Assembly (NCBI GenBank): GCA_013334655.1
Contig: JAAXXD010000014.1
Location: 1-38,280 of the forward strand
Length of the DNA stretch: 38,280 nucleotides
Direction of reading: 5' to 3'
Source of the DNA: Chlorobaculum sp.
GTDB taxonomy: Bacteria > Bacteroidota > Chlorobiia > Chlorobiales > Chlorobiaceae
Of this stretch, positions 28,557 through 37,976 are shown in pieces (positions within the stretch are counted from its first letter, which is position 1; the number at the start of each line of letters is the position of its first letter). The position numbers were made by a program, and so were the translations under genes. Below the pieces are notes generated by a model, which had not been told where the DNA came from, ran no database searches, and was given only the letters and a program-made list of their open reading frames with translations.

Positions 28557-30292
28557 AGCACTCCGGTTTTATGTTGCAGCGAAAGCAGGTCGGCGTAAGC
28601 GTCACTGCCAAGATGGATGAAGCGGTCAAGGCCCGCCCTGAGCAGCGCTTCGGCATTTTCCGGTGGCTTGGCCGCCATGATGATGATGCTCTCCTTGCGC
28701 AGCTCCTGAATGGTTGCGCAGATGGTCGGCACATTGGCGAGATCGCTGTCGCCGCTCCAGCAGAAGACGACGATGTCGGGTTCCGCACGCAGCATCGTGC
28801 GGCAGTTGCAGGTTTTGGGATCGATGGTCACGGCGGGCAGCACCTCGAAGCCGCCGCTACGCAGGAAATCCTCGGCAAACGCGGCCACCCGCAGGCTTTT
28901 GGACGGATCGCCATGCAGCCAGATCGCGGCGCGGGGCGTCGAGCCTCCGGCGGCGGCGTGAGCGACCATGCGCATCCGCAGCTTCTCGAACTCTTCGGCT
29001 TTTGCGGCTCCATGTTTCAGCGCAGCCACGACTTCGGCCGACGGCGGCACCGTGTAGCGGTTGATGCCGACCAGCGTCCGGCGGCGCGTGTTGACCGCCT
29101 TGCGGCGAGCGCTGGCCGCTGGAGCGATCATGGCGGCGATAGTGCCGCTGGCCTCCGCGACGCCGAGGCCGCCCTTCGCTTCGATCTGCTGGAACAACTT
29201 CCAGGCTTCGCGGCAAAGCGAGGCGGTCATGGTTTCGATATAGAACGAACCGGCGGCGGGATCGACGACGTGGCCGAGGCTCGACTCCTCCCGCAAAAGA
29301 AGCTGGATGTTGCGGGTGATCCTTTCCGAGAGCTCTGCGTTGACCGACCCGGCAGGATCGAACGGCGCGAGTTGCAGCGTGTCGCATCCGCCGAGGATCG
29401 CCGAGAGCGCTTCGGTCGAGAGGCGCAAAAGGTTGGTATAGGGATCGAGCGTCGAGATCGAGCGGATCGAGGAGCGGACGAAAATTCGCGGCTCCGCCGA
29501 CGCATCCGCCGCGACGCCATACGCGGCGAGCAGTTGCGGCCACATCGCACGCATCGCACGAAGCTTGGCAAGCTCCGGGAAGTGGCTGGTGCCGACGGCA
29601 AAGACAATCTCGATGGCGGCGGCGGCCTCGGCGCCATCCGCTCCAGCCTCGGTCATCCGGTTGAGGCAATCGCTCACGCCGGAGAGCGCGATAGCGAGTT
29701 CCTGCGTGATGGTCGCGCCCGCTTCGTGGAAGCGCGTGGTATCGACGGCAATCGTGCGGAATCCCGAATGCGGCGGTAGCGGCAGCGCGGCGTCAGCTCC
29801 TGCCGTGAGCGCGTCGAAGAGCATCGCGCCGGAGTTCGAGGCGAAGCCGGGCAGCGTTGCGAGACGTTCGAGCAGGGCTGCCGGATCGTAGATCGCGCCC
29901 GAGAGGTAGAGCGCGACTTGCGTCAGATCGACCTCCTGAAGCGCCGATAGCAGCCGCTCCAGTTCGGCGTTTTCAGGAACACCCCCGAAGCAGAGTTCGA
30001 TGGCCTCCGCGCCACCGGCAATCGCGTCGTCAAGAAGCGCCGGATCGTCGAGAAGCTTGTCAACACCAATCTGCTGGCAGATTCTCCAGCGGTTCGATAC
30101 GCGCTGGAACGGCACCTCCGGCGCGGGCGCGGCGGTGTTGCGGTTGTACCAGGGCTCCATATCGAAGCCCTCGGGTGTTTTCCAGACGATTTTAGAGTAT
30201 TCCGCGCCTTTAAGCTCTTCAAGCACCCTCTGTTTCCAGAGGGCGGCGTCTACGGATGGGAAGCATGAGAAAAGCGATTCAGTCCGGGACAT
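28553..30292 (-). CDS. mutA: Methylmalonyl-CoA mutase, small subunit
   Basis: This subunit of about 579 residues is homologous to MutB but divergent. It has the N-terminal [14 protein letters not shown] and [14 protein letters not shown] and the barrel segments [19 protein letters not shown] and [15 protein letters not shown]. The C-terminal B12-like domain has lost the D-x-H-x-x-G ligand motif, as expected for the non-catalytic partner. I chose the ATG at 30290-30292; an in-frame GTG eight codons upstream (30316) is also possible and neither has a clear ribosome binding site. It is translationally coupled to mutB. Confidence 0.92.
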
Positions 30293-30346
30293 CGGCAGGG
30301 TATTTTGCGGGTTCACGCTTTAATAATAAGCGAATAATGCTGCGGT

Positions 30347-32122
30347 TCAACAGAGTCTCCGGTTTTGAATGATCTCGCCAATGCGGCGTTTGAGTTCGAG
30401 CGGATGCGACACCATATCGACGAATCCCTTCGACTGAAGCCAGTTGGTGGTCTGGAAGTCCTTCGAGGTCTTCTTGCCGGTGTACTGCTCGATCACGCGC
30501 TTGCCCGAAAAGCCGATGTTGCCTGCGTTGTGCTCGAAAATCCTGATGCCGCGCGAGCCGAAGCCGATAGCCACGCCGCCAAGCGTCGGGTCGGTGACGA
30601 TGGTGATGACCGGCAGCCCGGCCTGCTCGACGAGCGACAAAGCGAGATGAATTTTCGGAATGCTGACCATCGATGAGCACCCCTCGTGCATACGAGCGCC
30701 TCCGCCCGCGGCCTGGACGATCACCGGGCGGCGCTTTTCGAGCGCGATCTGGCAGGCGCGCCAGATTTTCTCGCCGGTTGACATGCAGAACGAGCCGCCA
30801 AGGAAGCCGAAGCTCGTGGCGCAGAGCACGACATCCGTGCCGTCAATCGCGCCGTCACCCGTGATGAGCGCTGTCGTCATGCCGTTTTTCACGCGGTCTT
30901 CATGGAGCTTGTCGGCGTACTCCGGGAAATTCAGAATATCGCGGTCAACGATGTAGCGCGTTTCCGGGTGCTCGGTGAACGAATTCTCGTCGAGGATCAG
31001 CTCGATGTAGTCGCGGGCGCTGAGGCGGACATAGCGGTGGCCGCAGGTGGCGCAGACGAAATTGTCAGCCAGCAGCTTGCTGTAGAGCACCGGATCGACG
31101 ACATGCCTTTTCTCATCGTTCCGGCAGCGCTTGTGGCGGCTGATGAAGAGGTTCTTTTTCGGTTTGTCGATGAAGAAAGAGACCTTTTTTTCGTAGGTGA
31201 GGATATGCTCCTCGGTCGTCGTTCCCCACTGGCCGATCTTCTGCCAGCGCTCGATGCGGCGCTGCTGAAGGGTTTCCGCCGGAGCCTCGCCAAACGCCTC
31301 GATCCAGCGTCCAGCCACCTCGCGGAACGATTCGAGCGCCTCGCTTTTGAAGCGGTGCGCCGGGCCAGCCGTTTCGGGAATCAACTCGTCAACGATGCCG
31401 TTTTTCAGCCCCTCCTTCGAGGTGATTTGTGAAATCTCCGCCGCGAGATTCGCCTTGTCCCGCGTCCTGAAAAGGATCGACGAACACGCCTCCGGCGAGA
31501 TGACCAGGTAGGTCGAGTACTCCATCGCCAGCACGGCGTCGCAGCCGGTCAGGGCGATTGCTCCCCCGCTGCATCCGCGATTGATGATCACCGAGATGGT
31601 CGGCACCTTCGATTCGGCGAGCGCCTGCATACAGCGCCCGATCTTCCAGGCGATGCCGCCAGACTCCGACTCCTCGGTCGGGTCGGCTCCTGCGGTATCG
31701 ATCATCGTGATGACAATGCGGTTCTCACGCCCGGCGATGGCGATAGCCTCAATAGCTTTCTGGAACGCGGCGGGGGTGGGCATGCCGTGGTTCCACTTGA
31801 TCACCGAGGCATGATGCTGCATGATTCGCTTCAGTTCGCCAAAATCGGAGGTTGGTCCGGACTGCTGGCCGATGAGCATGACTGGCCACGCATTTCCGTT
31901 ACGGCGGAGTTCGGCGCGATGGGTCTGTATCAGACAACTGCCGTGGAGATCGTTCGAGAGGCACTCCGAGACGTTTTCGAAGACTGACAGGTAGTCGAGG
32001 TACTTCGGTCGTTCCGGGTGAAACGAGAGCTGGTATTTTTCATATTCCGACAGGCTTTCGACCACCTCGGCGGAATAACTGAATCCCTCTTTTTTCTCAA
32101 AAGGCAGGAAGAAGTGTTTCAC
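30347..32122 (-). CDS. Fused acyl-CoA carboxyltransferase, AccA-like then AccD-like
   Basis: This 591-residue fusion starts with a half that matches acetyl-CoA carboxylase alpha (AccA): FHPERPKYLDYL, GMPTPAAFQKAI, DTAGADPTEESESGG, RGCSGGAIALTGCD and MEYSTYLVISPEACSSILF. The second half matches AccD: a zinc-ribbon-like HxxC (RHKRC) and CxxC (CATC), then SARDYIELILDENSF, GGGARMHEG, VTDPTLGGVAIGFGS and SGKRVIEQY. PccB-type carboxyltransferases put the AccD-like half first, so this is the opposite order. The start is GTG at 32120-32122. Position between mce and mutA argues for propionyl-CoA/methylmalonyl-CoA as substrate. Biotin carboxylase and carrier must come from elsewhere. Confidence 0.88.
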   Translation of the reverse strand: MKHFFLPFEKKEGFSYSAEVVESLSEYEKYQLSFHPERPKYLDYLSVFENVSECLSNDLHGSCLIQTHRAELRRNGNAWPVMLIGQQSGPTSDFGELKRIMQHHASVIKWNHGMPTPAAFQKAIEAIAIAGRENRIVITMIDTAGADPTEESESGGIAWKIGRCMQALAESKVPTISVIINRGCSGGAIALTGCDAVLAMEYSTYLVISPEACSSILFRTRDKANLAAEISQITSKEGLKNGIVDELIPETAGPAHRFKSEALESFREVAGRWIEAFGEAPAETLQQRRIERWQKIGQWGTTTEEHILTYEKKVSFFIDKPKKNLFISRHKRCRNDEKRHVVDPVLYSKLLADNFVCATCGHRYVRLSARDYIELILDENSFTEHPETRYIVDRDILNFPEYADKLHEDRVKNGMTTALITGDGAIDGTDVVLCATSFGFLGGSFCMSTGEKIWRACQIALEKRRPVIVQAAGGGARMHEGCSSMVSIPKIHLALSLVEQAGLPVITIVTDPTLGGVAIGFGSRGIRIFEHNAGNIGFSGKRVIEQYTGKKTSKDFQTTNWLQSKGFVDMVSHPLELKRRIGEIIQNRRLC

Positions 32123-32136
32123 TGGCTATGGATGAA

Positions 32137-32550
32137 TTAATGATCGGGTTTAGGTTCGACAAATTCGACAAGAACACGATTGGTCTGGCGGGGATGGAGG
32201 AAGACGATCTTCTTGCCGCCCGCACCGGTCGAAGGTTCGCCGAGGAGCGTGAGGCCGAGCTCCATGACTCTTTTGCTCTCCTCGACGACGCCATCGGTCG
32301 CAAGGGCGATGTGATGCATCCCCTCGCCGTTTTTCGAAAGGAATTTAGCGACAGGGCCGTCATCGCCAAGCGGTTCGAGCAGCTCGATTTTTGTTTGTCC
32401 TACCGGAATGAATGCTGCACGCACCTTTTCCGCTGGCACCTCGTGGATGACGACCGACGAGCGGTCGCATCCGAGGAGGCTGACAAAGGTATCGATAGCG
32501 TTGTCGAGATTCTGAACCGCTATGGCGATATGGTCGATTCTTTCGATCAT
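32137..32550 (-). CDS. mce: Methylmalonyl-CoA epimerase
   Basis: This 137-residue vicinal-oxygen-chelate protein has two beta-alpha-beta-beta-beta modules. Metal ligands fit the family: His7 (IDHIAIAV), a His in GEGMHHIALATD and the terminal Glu in VLVEFVEP. It interconverts (S)- and (R)-methylmalonyl-CoA, linking the carboxyltransferase product to the mutase. The gene begins 18 bases after prpE and ends 14 bases before the carboxyltransferase start, so it belongs to the operon. Confidence 0.93.
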   Translation of the reverse strand: MIERIDHIAIAVQNLDNAIDTFVSLLGCDRSSVVIHEVPAEKVRAAFIPVGQTKIELLEPLGDDGPVAKFLSKNGEGMHHIALATDGVVEESKRVMELGLTLLGEPSTGAGGKKIVFLHPRQTNRVLVEFVEPKPDH

Positions 32551-32568
32551 GGTGACGATTAAGGTAAT

Positions 32569-34470
32569 TTACGAAGTTTTGGCATAGCCGATGGTCTGCA
32601 ATGCCGCAGTGATCTCGTCGAGGATGGCCGGATCGTCGATGGTCGGCGGCATGGTATAGGCCTCCGAGTTGGCGATCTTGCGCATCGTGGAGCGCAGAAT
32701 CTTGCCGGAGCGGGTCTTTGGCAGACGGTTGACGATGACCGCCGTCTTGAACGAGGCGACCGGCCCGATGTTCTCGCGCACATATTCGATCACGTGCTTG
32801 ATGATCAGCTCCGGCGGGGTATCGACGCCCGACTTCAGCACAAGGAAGCCAAGCGGAATCTCGCCCTTCAGGTCGTCGTGCACGCCGATGACCGCGCTTT
32901 CGGCCACGTCCGGATGCTCGCACAGCTCGGCCTCGATCGCGCCGGTGGAGAGACGGTGACCGGCGACGTTGATGATGTCATCCGTGCGCGACATAATGTA
33001 GATATAGCCATCCTCGTCGATATACCCGGCGTCGCTGGTCTGGTAGTAGCCGGGGAAATGCTTCATGTAGCTCTCGTTGAAGCGGTTGTCCTGCTTCCAG
33101 AGGGTCATCATGGTGCCCGGAGGAAGCGGCAGCTTCACGACAATGTCTCCCATCGTCCCGTGGGGAAGCTCTTCGAGCGCTTCGTTGACCACCTTGACAT
33201 CGTAGCCAGGCACGGCTTTTGAAGCGGAGCCGTACTTGACCGGGCCAGGCTCGATTCCCTGGCAGTTAGCCGCGATGGCCCAACCGGTTTCGGTCTGCCA
33301 CCAGTGGTCGATCACCGGCACCTGGAGCTGCTTCTCCGCCCAGCGTACCGTGTCGGGATCGGCGCGTTCGCCCGCGAGGAAGAGCGTCCTGAACTTCGAG
33401 AAGTTGTAGCGGCGGATGTAGTTGCCTTCGGGATCCTCTTTTTTGATGGCTCGGAAAGCGGTCGGGGCGGTGAAGAGCACCGAAACGTCGTGCTCGCTGA
33501 TGATGCGCCAGAAGGTGCCGGGATCGGGGGTTCCGACCGGCTTGCCCTCGAAGATGATTGTCGTGCAGCCGTGCAGCAGGGGAGCGTAGACGATGTAGGA
33601 GTGGCCGACCACCCAGCCGACGTCGCTCGCTGCCCAGAACACCTCGCCCGGCTTGACGTTGTAGACGCTCTCCATGGTCCACTTCAGGGCCGCCATGTGG
33701 CCGCCGTTGTCGCGCACGATCCCTTTCGGCTGACCGGTGGTGCCTGAAGTGTAAAGAATATAGAGCGGATCGGTCGATTCGACCGGCACGCACTGCGCCG
33801 GAGCGACACCGAGCAGGGCCTGCTTCCAGGTCATGTCGCGATCTTCGTTCAGCATCGCTCTCATCTGCGGGCGCTGAAGGACGATGCAGATTTCAGGCTT
33901 GAAGTGAGCCAGCTCGACGGCGAAGTCAAGCAGGCGGTAGTAGTCGATGATCTTTCCGTGTTCGACGCCGCAGGAGGCCGAGACGATCACTTTCGGCTTG
34001 CAGTCGTCGATGCGGACGGCCAACTCGTGCGAAGCGAACCCGCCGAAAACAACCGAATGAATCGCGCCGAGCCTTGCGCAGGCCAGCATTGCGATGACCG
34101 CTTCGGGAATCATCGGCATATAAATAATGACACGGTCGCCTTTGCGCACCCCGCGAGCCTGGAGAGCGCCGGCGAAAAGCGCCACCTTGTCGCGGAATTC
34201 GCGATAGGTGTATTTCTCGATGATGCCGGTCACCGGGCTGTCGTAGATGACCGCCGTCTGGTTGCCGCGTCCTTCATCGACATGCCGGTCGAGGGCGTTG
34301 TAGCAGGTGTTGGTCACGCCACCGGGGAACCATCGGTAAAAAGGCGGATTCGAATCGTCGAGCACCTTGTCCCACTTGGTGTACCAGTGGAGGTTCTCGG
34401 CGAGCGAGCCCCAGAACTCTTCCGGGTTTTCAATCGATTGGCGATGAACGTCGCTGTAGATAGGTGACAT
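32569..34470 (-). CDS. prpE: Propionyl-CoA synthetase (AMP-forming, PrpE/ACSS3-like)
   Basis: This 633-residue acyl-adenylate enzyme has an ACS N-terminal region (ENPEEFWGSLAENLHW, NPPFYRWFPGG), P-loop YTSGTTGQPKGIVRDNGG, core motif DHWWQTETGWAI, hinge GYYQTSDAGYID and the C-terminal catalytic Lys in LPKTRSGKILRSTMRKI. DVGWVVGHSYIVYAPLLHG and ETGW are the PrpE/ACSS3 variants of motifs that in acetyl-CoA synthetase read TGHSYIVYGPL and ETGG. Those variants, and the operon, favour propionate over acetate. It is the first gene of the operon, with a good ribosome binding site (AAGGGGG). The C-terminal Lys is the usual site of reversible acetylation control. Confidence 0.85.
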   Translation of the reverse strand: MSPIYSDVHRQSIENPEEFWGSLAENLHWYTKWDKVLDDSNPPFYRWFPGGVTNTCYNALDRHVDEGRGNQTAVIYDSPVTGIIEKYTYREFRDKVALFAGALQARGVRKGDRVIIYMPMIPEAVIAMLACARLGAIHSVVFGGFASHELAVRIDDCKPKVIVSASCGVEHGKIIDYYRLLDFAVELAHFKPEICIVLQRPQMRAMLNEDRDMTWKQALLGVAPAQCVPVESTDPLYILYTSGTTGQPKGIVRDNGGHMAALKWTMESVYNVKPGEVFWAASDVGWVVGHSYIVYAPLLHGCTTIIFEGKPVGTPDPGTFWRIISEHDVSVLFTAPTAFRAIKKEDPEGNYIRRYNFSKFRTLFLAGERADPDTVRWAEKQLQVPVIDHWWQTETGWAIAANCQGIEPGPVKYGSASKAVPGYDVKVVNEALEELPHGTMGDIVVKLPLPPGTMMTLWKQDNRFNESYMKHFPGYYQTSDAGYIDEDGYIYIMSRTDDIINVAGHRLSTGAIEAELCEHPDVAESAVIGVHDDLKGEIPLGFLVLKSGVDTPPELIIKHVIEYVRENIGPVASFKTAVIVNRLPKTRSGKILRSTMRKIANSEAYTMPPTIDDPAILDEITAALQTIGYAKTS

Positions 34471-34612
34471 GCTGCAAGCCCCCTTGAACTATGAGGTTAA
34501 TGAAGGTAAGGGAGAGACGGACTGCCGGATGACGGTGCTGCGAAGGAAGTGTTGCTGCTGTAAATCCCGCATGTCCTCGAAAGGCTGGTTTATGATATTA
34601 CCTCGAAGGTAA

Positions 34613-34646
34613 GCACGTAAATGTAATCATACATAACGTTACGTGC
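34613..34646. promoter_or_regulatory. Inverted repeat upstream of the propionate operon
   Basis: GCACGTAA (34613-34620) and TTACGTGC (34639-34646) form a perfect 8-bp inverted repeat with 18 bases between arms, about 145 bases upstream of the prpE start in AT-rich DNA. A position and form compatible with a regulator site; the cognate factor is unknown. The rest of 34471-34789 shows nothing else. Confidence 0.4.
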
Positions 34647-34789
34647 AATAATGTATTTTTCAATGTACTGAGGTCGGGTTGCGTGATTTTTGTGGGTTAG
34701 ATGTGGGATAGAACCATCCGAATTTCGAAGAGATGACGTATTAAAAACGTTTTGCAAGCCTTGATAATGAGCCGGTGGTAGTCAGGAAG

Positions 34790-35003
34790 CATATCAAGTG
34801 AATTGAAAAGACTTTCCCACCGTCAGTGCTTCCGCTCATAGCTTGAGCGTTTTTTTAGGCATATCGAAAGTATCACAATATTCCTTTAGATTATTTAACA
34901 ACGTTTTCCGTCGCAGATAAAAATTCTTTGTACAAAGAGCCGTATCCTCTCGCTGTCTTCCACGGGATCGACGGCTTTCGTCACCATGCGGATGAAGGCG
35001 AAC
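34790..35003 (-). pseudogene. Ghost copy of the ksgA 3' region
   Basis: Minus-strand sequence aligns collinearly with ksgA bases ~20437-20640. The first part translates to IRMVTKAVDPVEDSERIRLF, against [20 protein letters not shown] in the intact protein. A one-base deletion near the FHQRR region then shifts the frame. Downstream DNA still matches: ATCTAAAGGAATA against ATCTGAAGGAATA, and ACGCTCAAGCTA followed by GGAAGC and CTGACGGT. By eye about three quarters of bases agree over ~180. There is no 5' part and several stops, so no product is expected. It fills the gap between prpE and ybeY. Confidence 0.85.
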
Positions 35004-35034
35004 ATGAATCCAATCATATTCCGCCTTCCCACCA

Positions 35035-35448
35035 TCACCACCTCAACCTGCCCAAATAATAATCTTCCCGCCTGCTCATCGCAGCTCGCAGTTCATCGCT
35101 TTCGTCGTCGTGGCCCATCAGATGTAGCGACGAATGGATGGTCACGCGCAGTAATTCATCCTCAAAGCTCACGCCGAAGCGTTTGGCGTTCGCGTCAATC
35201 ACATCGAGCGAGATGTAGAATTCACCTTCGACTTCTCCGGCTTCGTTGTAGCCGAAGGTGATGGTGTCGGTGACGTAGTCGTGGCCGAGGAAGTCGCGGT
35301 TGATGCGGCGGATCATCTTGTTGCCGCAATAGACGGCCTCGATGGAGCCGACCGCGCCGCCCTCCTCGCCGATCACCAGCCGGATGGCGTCGGCGAGCCG
35401 GGCTTCGTCAATCGTGCGCCTGGTCGTGTTAAAGAGGTGCAGCGGCAT
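35035..35448 (-). CDS. ybeY: Endoribonuclease YbeY (rRNA maturation factor)
   Basis: This 137-residue metalloprotein has the family signature H-x-x-L-H-L-x-G-H-D-D (IHSSLHLMGHDDE), whose three His bind zinc, preceded by HDYVTDTITFGYN and a GEFYISLDV strand. It takes part in 16S rRNA 3'-end processing and ribosome quality control. Its start overlaps the hflX end by 20 bases, so translation is probably coupled. The C-terminus (YYLGRLRW) is short, and the stop lies 30 bases from the ksgA ghost. Confidence 0.93.
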   Translation of the reverse strand: MPLHLFNTTRRTIDEARLADAIRLVIGEEGGAVGSIEAVYCGNKMIRRINRDFLGHDYVTDTITFGYNEAGEVEGEFYISLDVIDANAKRFGVSFEDELLRVTIHSSLHLMGHDDESDELRAAMSRREDYYLGRLRW

Positions 35449-36733
35449 GGTTTTTCGATGCCGACGCCTTGAGCATGGCGTCGATCTGCTTGAGGTTGTT
35501 GCGGTGCACGCGGATGGTGAGCTGCACCTCTTCGTCGATGTGCTTTTTGTCGATCACCTCCGCGTGGTCGTAGAGGTAGCCGATCAGTTTGTAGTTCGAG
35601 ACGTGCGTGCGCACCTTGCGCGTCTTGTAGTCGCGGGCGACGTGGTTGGCGATGCTCTCCTTCAGCACGGAGAGATTCAGGCTGCGTGCGGCGGAGATGA
35701 AGACCGCATCGGGATATTTACCGCGCAGGCCGGTCAGAATCGCCGGGTCGGCGAGCGCGTCGATCTTGTTGAACACCTCGATGATGTGGTCGTGCTTCAC
35801 GCCGATCTCCTTGAGCGTTTCGCGCACCACCTGCATCTGCTCCTCGAAGGCCGGATGGCTTACGTCGATGACGTGCAGTAAAAAGTCCGCCTGCAACACC
35901 TCGTCGAGCGTCGATTTGAAGCTCTCGACCAGCGTGTGCGGCAGCTTGCGGATGAAGCCGACCGTGTCGGAGAGCAGCACGAGCTTGTTGATTTTGAGTT
36001 CGAGCCGCCGGGTTTTGGTGTCGAGCGTCGCGAAGAGGCGGTTCTCGGCGTAAGCGCCCGCTTCGGGGCAGAGGGCGTTCATCAAGGTCGATTTGCCCGC
36101 GTTGGTGTAGCCGACCAGCGCCACGCGCGGCACGGTCGAGCGGCCACGGGTCTGGGTGTCGTGCTGGAGCGAGACGGCGCGAAGCTTCTTCTTGAGTGAG
36201 GCGATGCGGTTGCGCACGAGTCGGCGGTCGGTCTCGATCTGCGTTTCGCCGGGGCCTTTGGTGCCGATGCCGCCCTTCTGCTTCGACAGGTGCGTCCACG
36301 CGCCTGAGAGCCGCGGCAGGAGATATTCGAGTTGGGCGAGTTCGACCTGCATCTTGGCCTGCGACGATTTGGCGCGGATGGCGAAAATTTGCAGGATGAG
36401 GCCCGTGCGGTCGATCACCTTGCACTTGAGGATGCGTTCGAGGTTCCTCGCCTGCACGGGCGTCAGGTCGTCGTCGAAAATGACAATGTCAATTTTGTCC
36501 TCCTCGATGAATCCGGCCAGATCCTCGGCCTTGCCGCTGCCGATGCAGGTAGCCGGATCGGGCTGCTTTTTTTCCTGGATGATTGAGGTGATAACGTCGG
36601 CTCCTGCCGTATCGGCAAGAAACTTCAGTTCGTCGAGATACTCCTCGACAAGGTGCCGGGGAGTGTCGGGCGTGGAGGTGATGCCGACAAGTACGGCACG
36701 CTCCCGCTGTTCCGGTGATGGAATGGTCGTCAA
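35429..36733 (-). CDS. hflX: Ribosome-associated GTPase HflX
   Basis: This 434-residue protein has the N-terminal HflX domain (ELKFLADTAGADVI, TCIGSGKAEDLA, DDDLTPVQARNLE), a glycine-rich helical linker with LSKQKGGIGTKGPGETQIETDRR, and then the G domain: G1 GYTNAGKSTLMN, G3 DTVGFIRKLPHTLVESF and G4 NKID. HflX splits stalled 70S ribosomes under stress. The ORF begins with TTG at 36731-36733; no ATG exists between the upstream in-frame stop and this point, so a non-ATG start is likely. It overlaps ybeY by 20 bases. Confidence 0.92.
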   Translation of the reverse strand: MTTIPSPEQRERAVLVGITSTPDTPRHLVEEYLDELKFLADTAGADVITSIIQEKKQPDPATCIGSGKAEDLAGFIEEDKIDIVIFDDDLTPVQARNLERILKCKVIDRTGLILQIFAIRAKSSQAKMQVELAQLEYLLPRLSGAWTHLSKQKGGIGTKGPGETQIETDRRLVRNRIASLKKKLRAVSLQHDTQTRGRSTVPRVALVGYTNAGKSTLMNALCPEAGAYAENRLFATLDTKTRRLELKINKLVLLSDTVGFIRKLPHTLVESFKSTLDEVLQADFLLHVIDVSHPAFEEQMQVVRETLKEIGVKHDHIIEVFNKIDALADPAILTGLRGKYPDAVFISAARSLNLSVLKESIANHVARDYKTRKVRTHVSNYKLIGYLYDHAEVIDKKHIDEEVQLTIRVHRNNLKQIDAMLKASASKNHAAAPL

Positions 36734-36994
36734 ATGGATGGTCTGGAAAAATTCTGCGGCAACAGCGATCAGTCAACTGAGATAACGGCAAACGCCATTG
36801 CTATTGCTATATTAGCGCCTTTATTTTATTTTGCCGTCACGTTCCTTATAACGTATTCCGGCCAGAGAAAGTTACATATTTTTGCCGCTCCGGCATACAA
36901 AAACGAGCTGGCAGAAGCAAAAAACAGGCCGTTTTGCCCACAAGGCAGAAGGCGTTCCTGCTAACAGACAGGCAAAACCAGCGGTAAGAGTTTC
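36734..36994. other. Divergent promoter region between hflX and crtB
   Basis: About 260 bases with an AT-rich centre (36795-36885), the probable location of both divergent promoters. A 76-codon plus-strand frame spans it but has no ATG at its start, and its composition changes along its length. I do not call it a gene. Confidence 0.4.
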
Positions 36995-37927
36995 ATGAAC
37001 TACAGCTACAACGGGCAGACAGTGCTTCACGACGCGGGCGAAAAGCTGTCGCTGCCGAACGCCTACGACTACTGCCGACAGATCGCCAAACACCACGCCA
37101 AGACCTTCTACCTCGCCACGAAGTTCCTGCCCAAACGCCAGCAGAACCCGATCTTCGCCATGTATGCGCTGTTGCGCACAGTGGACGACCTGGTCGATCT
37201 GGCGCAGGACAAGCTCAGCAACGGCCAGTTGACGCGCCAGGCGATCAACGACTCGATTGCCGACTGGAAGGTGCGCCTGCGGGCCTGTTACGACTGGATT
37301 CCGGGCAACGATCCGATTCTCATGGCCTGGCAGGATACCCTGCGCCACTACTCGATTCCCATCGAACTGCCGCTCGACCTGATCGACGGCGTGGCGATGG
37401 ATATCGACTTCAAGACCTTCGAGACCTTTGACGAGCTGTACGTTTACTGCTACAAGGTCGCCTCGGTTGTGGGGTTGATGACGGTCGAAATTTTCGGCTA
37501 CAGCGACAAGAAAGCGCTCCAGCACGCCATCGACCTCGGCATCGCCATGCAGCTCACCAACATCCTGCGCGACATCGGCGAGGATATCGACCGCAACCGC
37601 ATCTACCTGCCGATGGAGGAGTTGCGGCGCTTCGACTACAGCCGCGAGGAGTTCATGAGCCGGACGATGAACGACAAATTCGTCGCGCTGATGAAGTTCC
37701 AGATCGAACGGGCACGCAAATATTACGCATCGGCGGACCTCGGCATTCCGATGCTCGAACGTAACAGCCGCCTCGCCGTCGGCATCAGCAGCCGAAACTA
37801 CAGCGATATCCTCAAGGCCATCGAGGAGAATGGCTATGACGTATTTTCCCGCCGGGCCTACCGCTCGCTCTACCAGAAACTGAGCACCCTGCCGTCGATC
37901 TGGCTTAAAACCATGATTCCGGCCTGA
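36995..37927 (+). CDS. crtB: 15-cis-phytoene synthase
   Basis: This 310-residue trans-isoprenyl diphosphate synthase, squalene/phytoene synthase class, condenses two geranylgeranyl diphosphates to phytoene, the first committed carotenoid step. The two Asp-rich Mg-binding motifs are present: TVDDLVDLA (~residues 63-71) and [18 protein letters not shown]. The N-terminal [13 protein letters not shown] stretch and the MQLTN element are also typical. It acts at the membrane upstream of CrtP/CrtQ; crtQ lies ~19 kb away on the other strand. Next downstream, 49 bases away, is lysS. I see no good terminator between them. Confidence 0.92.
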   Translation: MNYSYNGQTVLHDAGEKLSLPNAYDYCRQIAKHHAKTFYLATKFLPKRQQNPIFAMYALLRTVDDLVDLAQDKLSNGQLTRQAINDSIADWKVRLRACYDWIPGNDPILMAWQDTLRHYSIPIELPLDLIDGVAMDIDFKTFETFDELYVYCYKVASVVGLMTVEIFGYSDKKALQHAIDLGIAMQLTNILRDIGEDIDRNRIYLPMEELRRFDYSREEFMSRTMNDKFVALMKFQIERARKYYASADLGIPMLERNSRLAVGISSRNYSDILKAIEENGYDVFSRRAYRSLYQKLSTLPSIWLKTMIPA

Positions 37928-37976
37928 GCCGCCCTCGCATAACCCGTTATTTTTTTTATCACTTCAGAGAATCAGC

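Noticed and set aside
34773-34856. Apparent orphan terminator on the plus strand (CGCTCA/TGAGCG stem plus seven T) with interleaved pairings (CGGTGG/CCACCG and GGAAGCA/TGCTTCC) suggesting a pseudoknotted small RNA.
   Set aside because: The hairpin and T-run derive from the ksgA ghost on the other strand (ACGCTCAAGCTA... in both copies), so the structure is better explained as decayed coding DNA.
36734-36964. 76-codon frame between hflX and crtB.
   Set aside because: No ATG start and composition typical of a promoter region; ends with a meaningless Arg-rich tail.
37938-37955. Possible terminator ATAAC-CC-GTTAT plus T-run between crtB and lysS.
   Set aside because: Only four AT pairs around a tiny loop; too unstable to count as a hairpin terminator.
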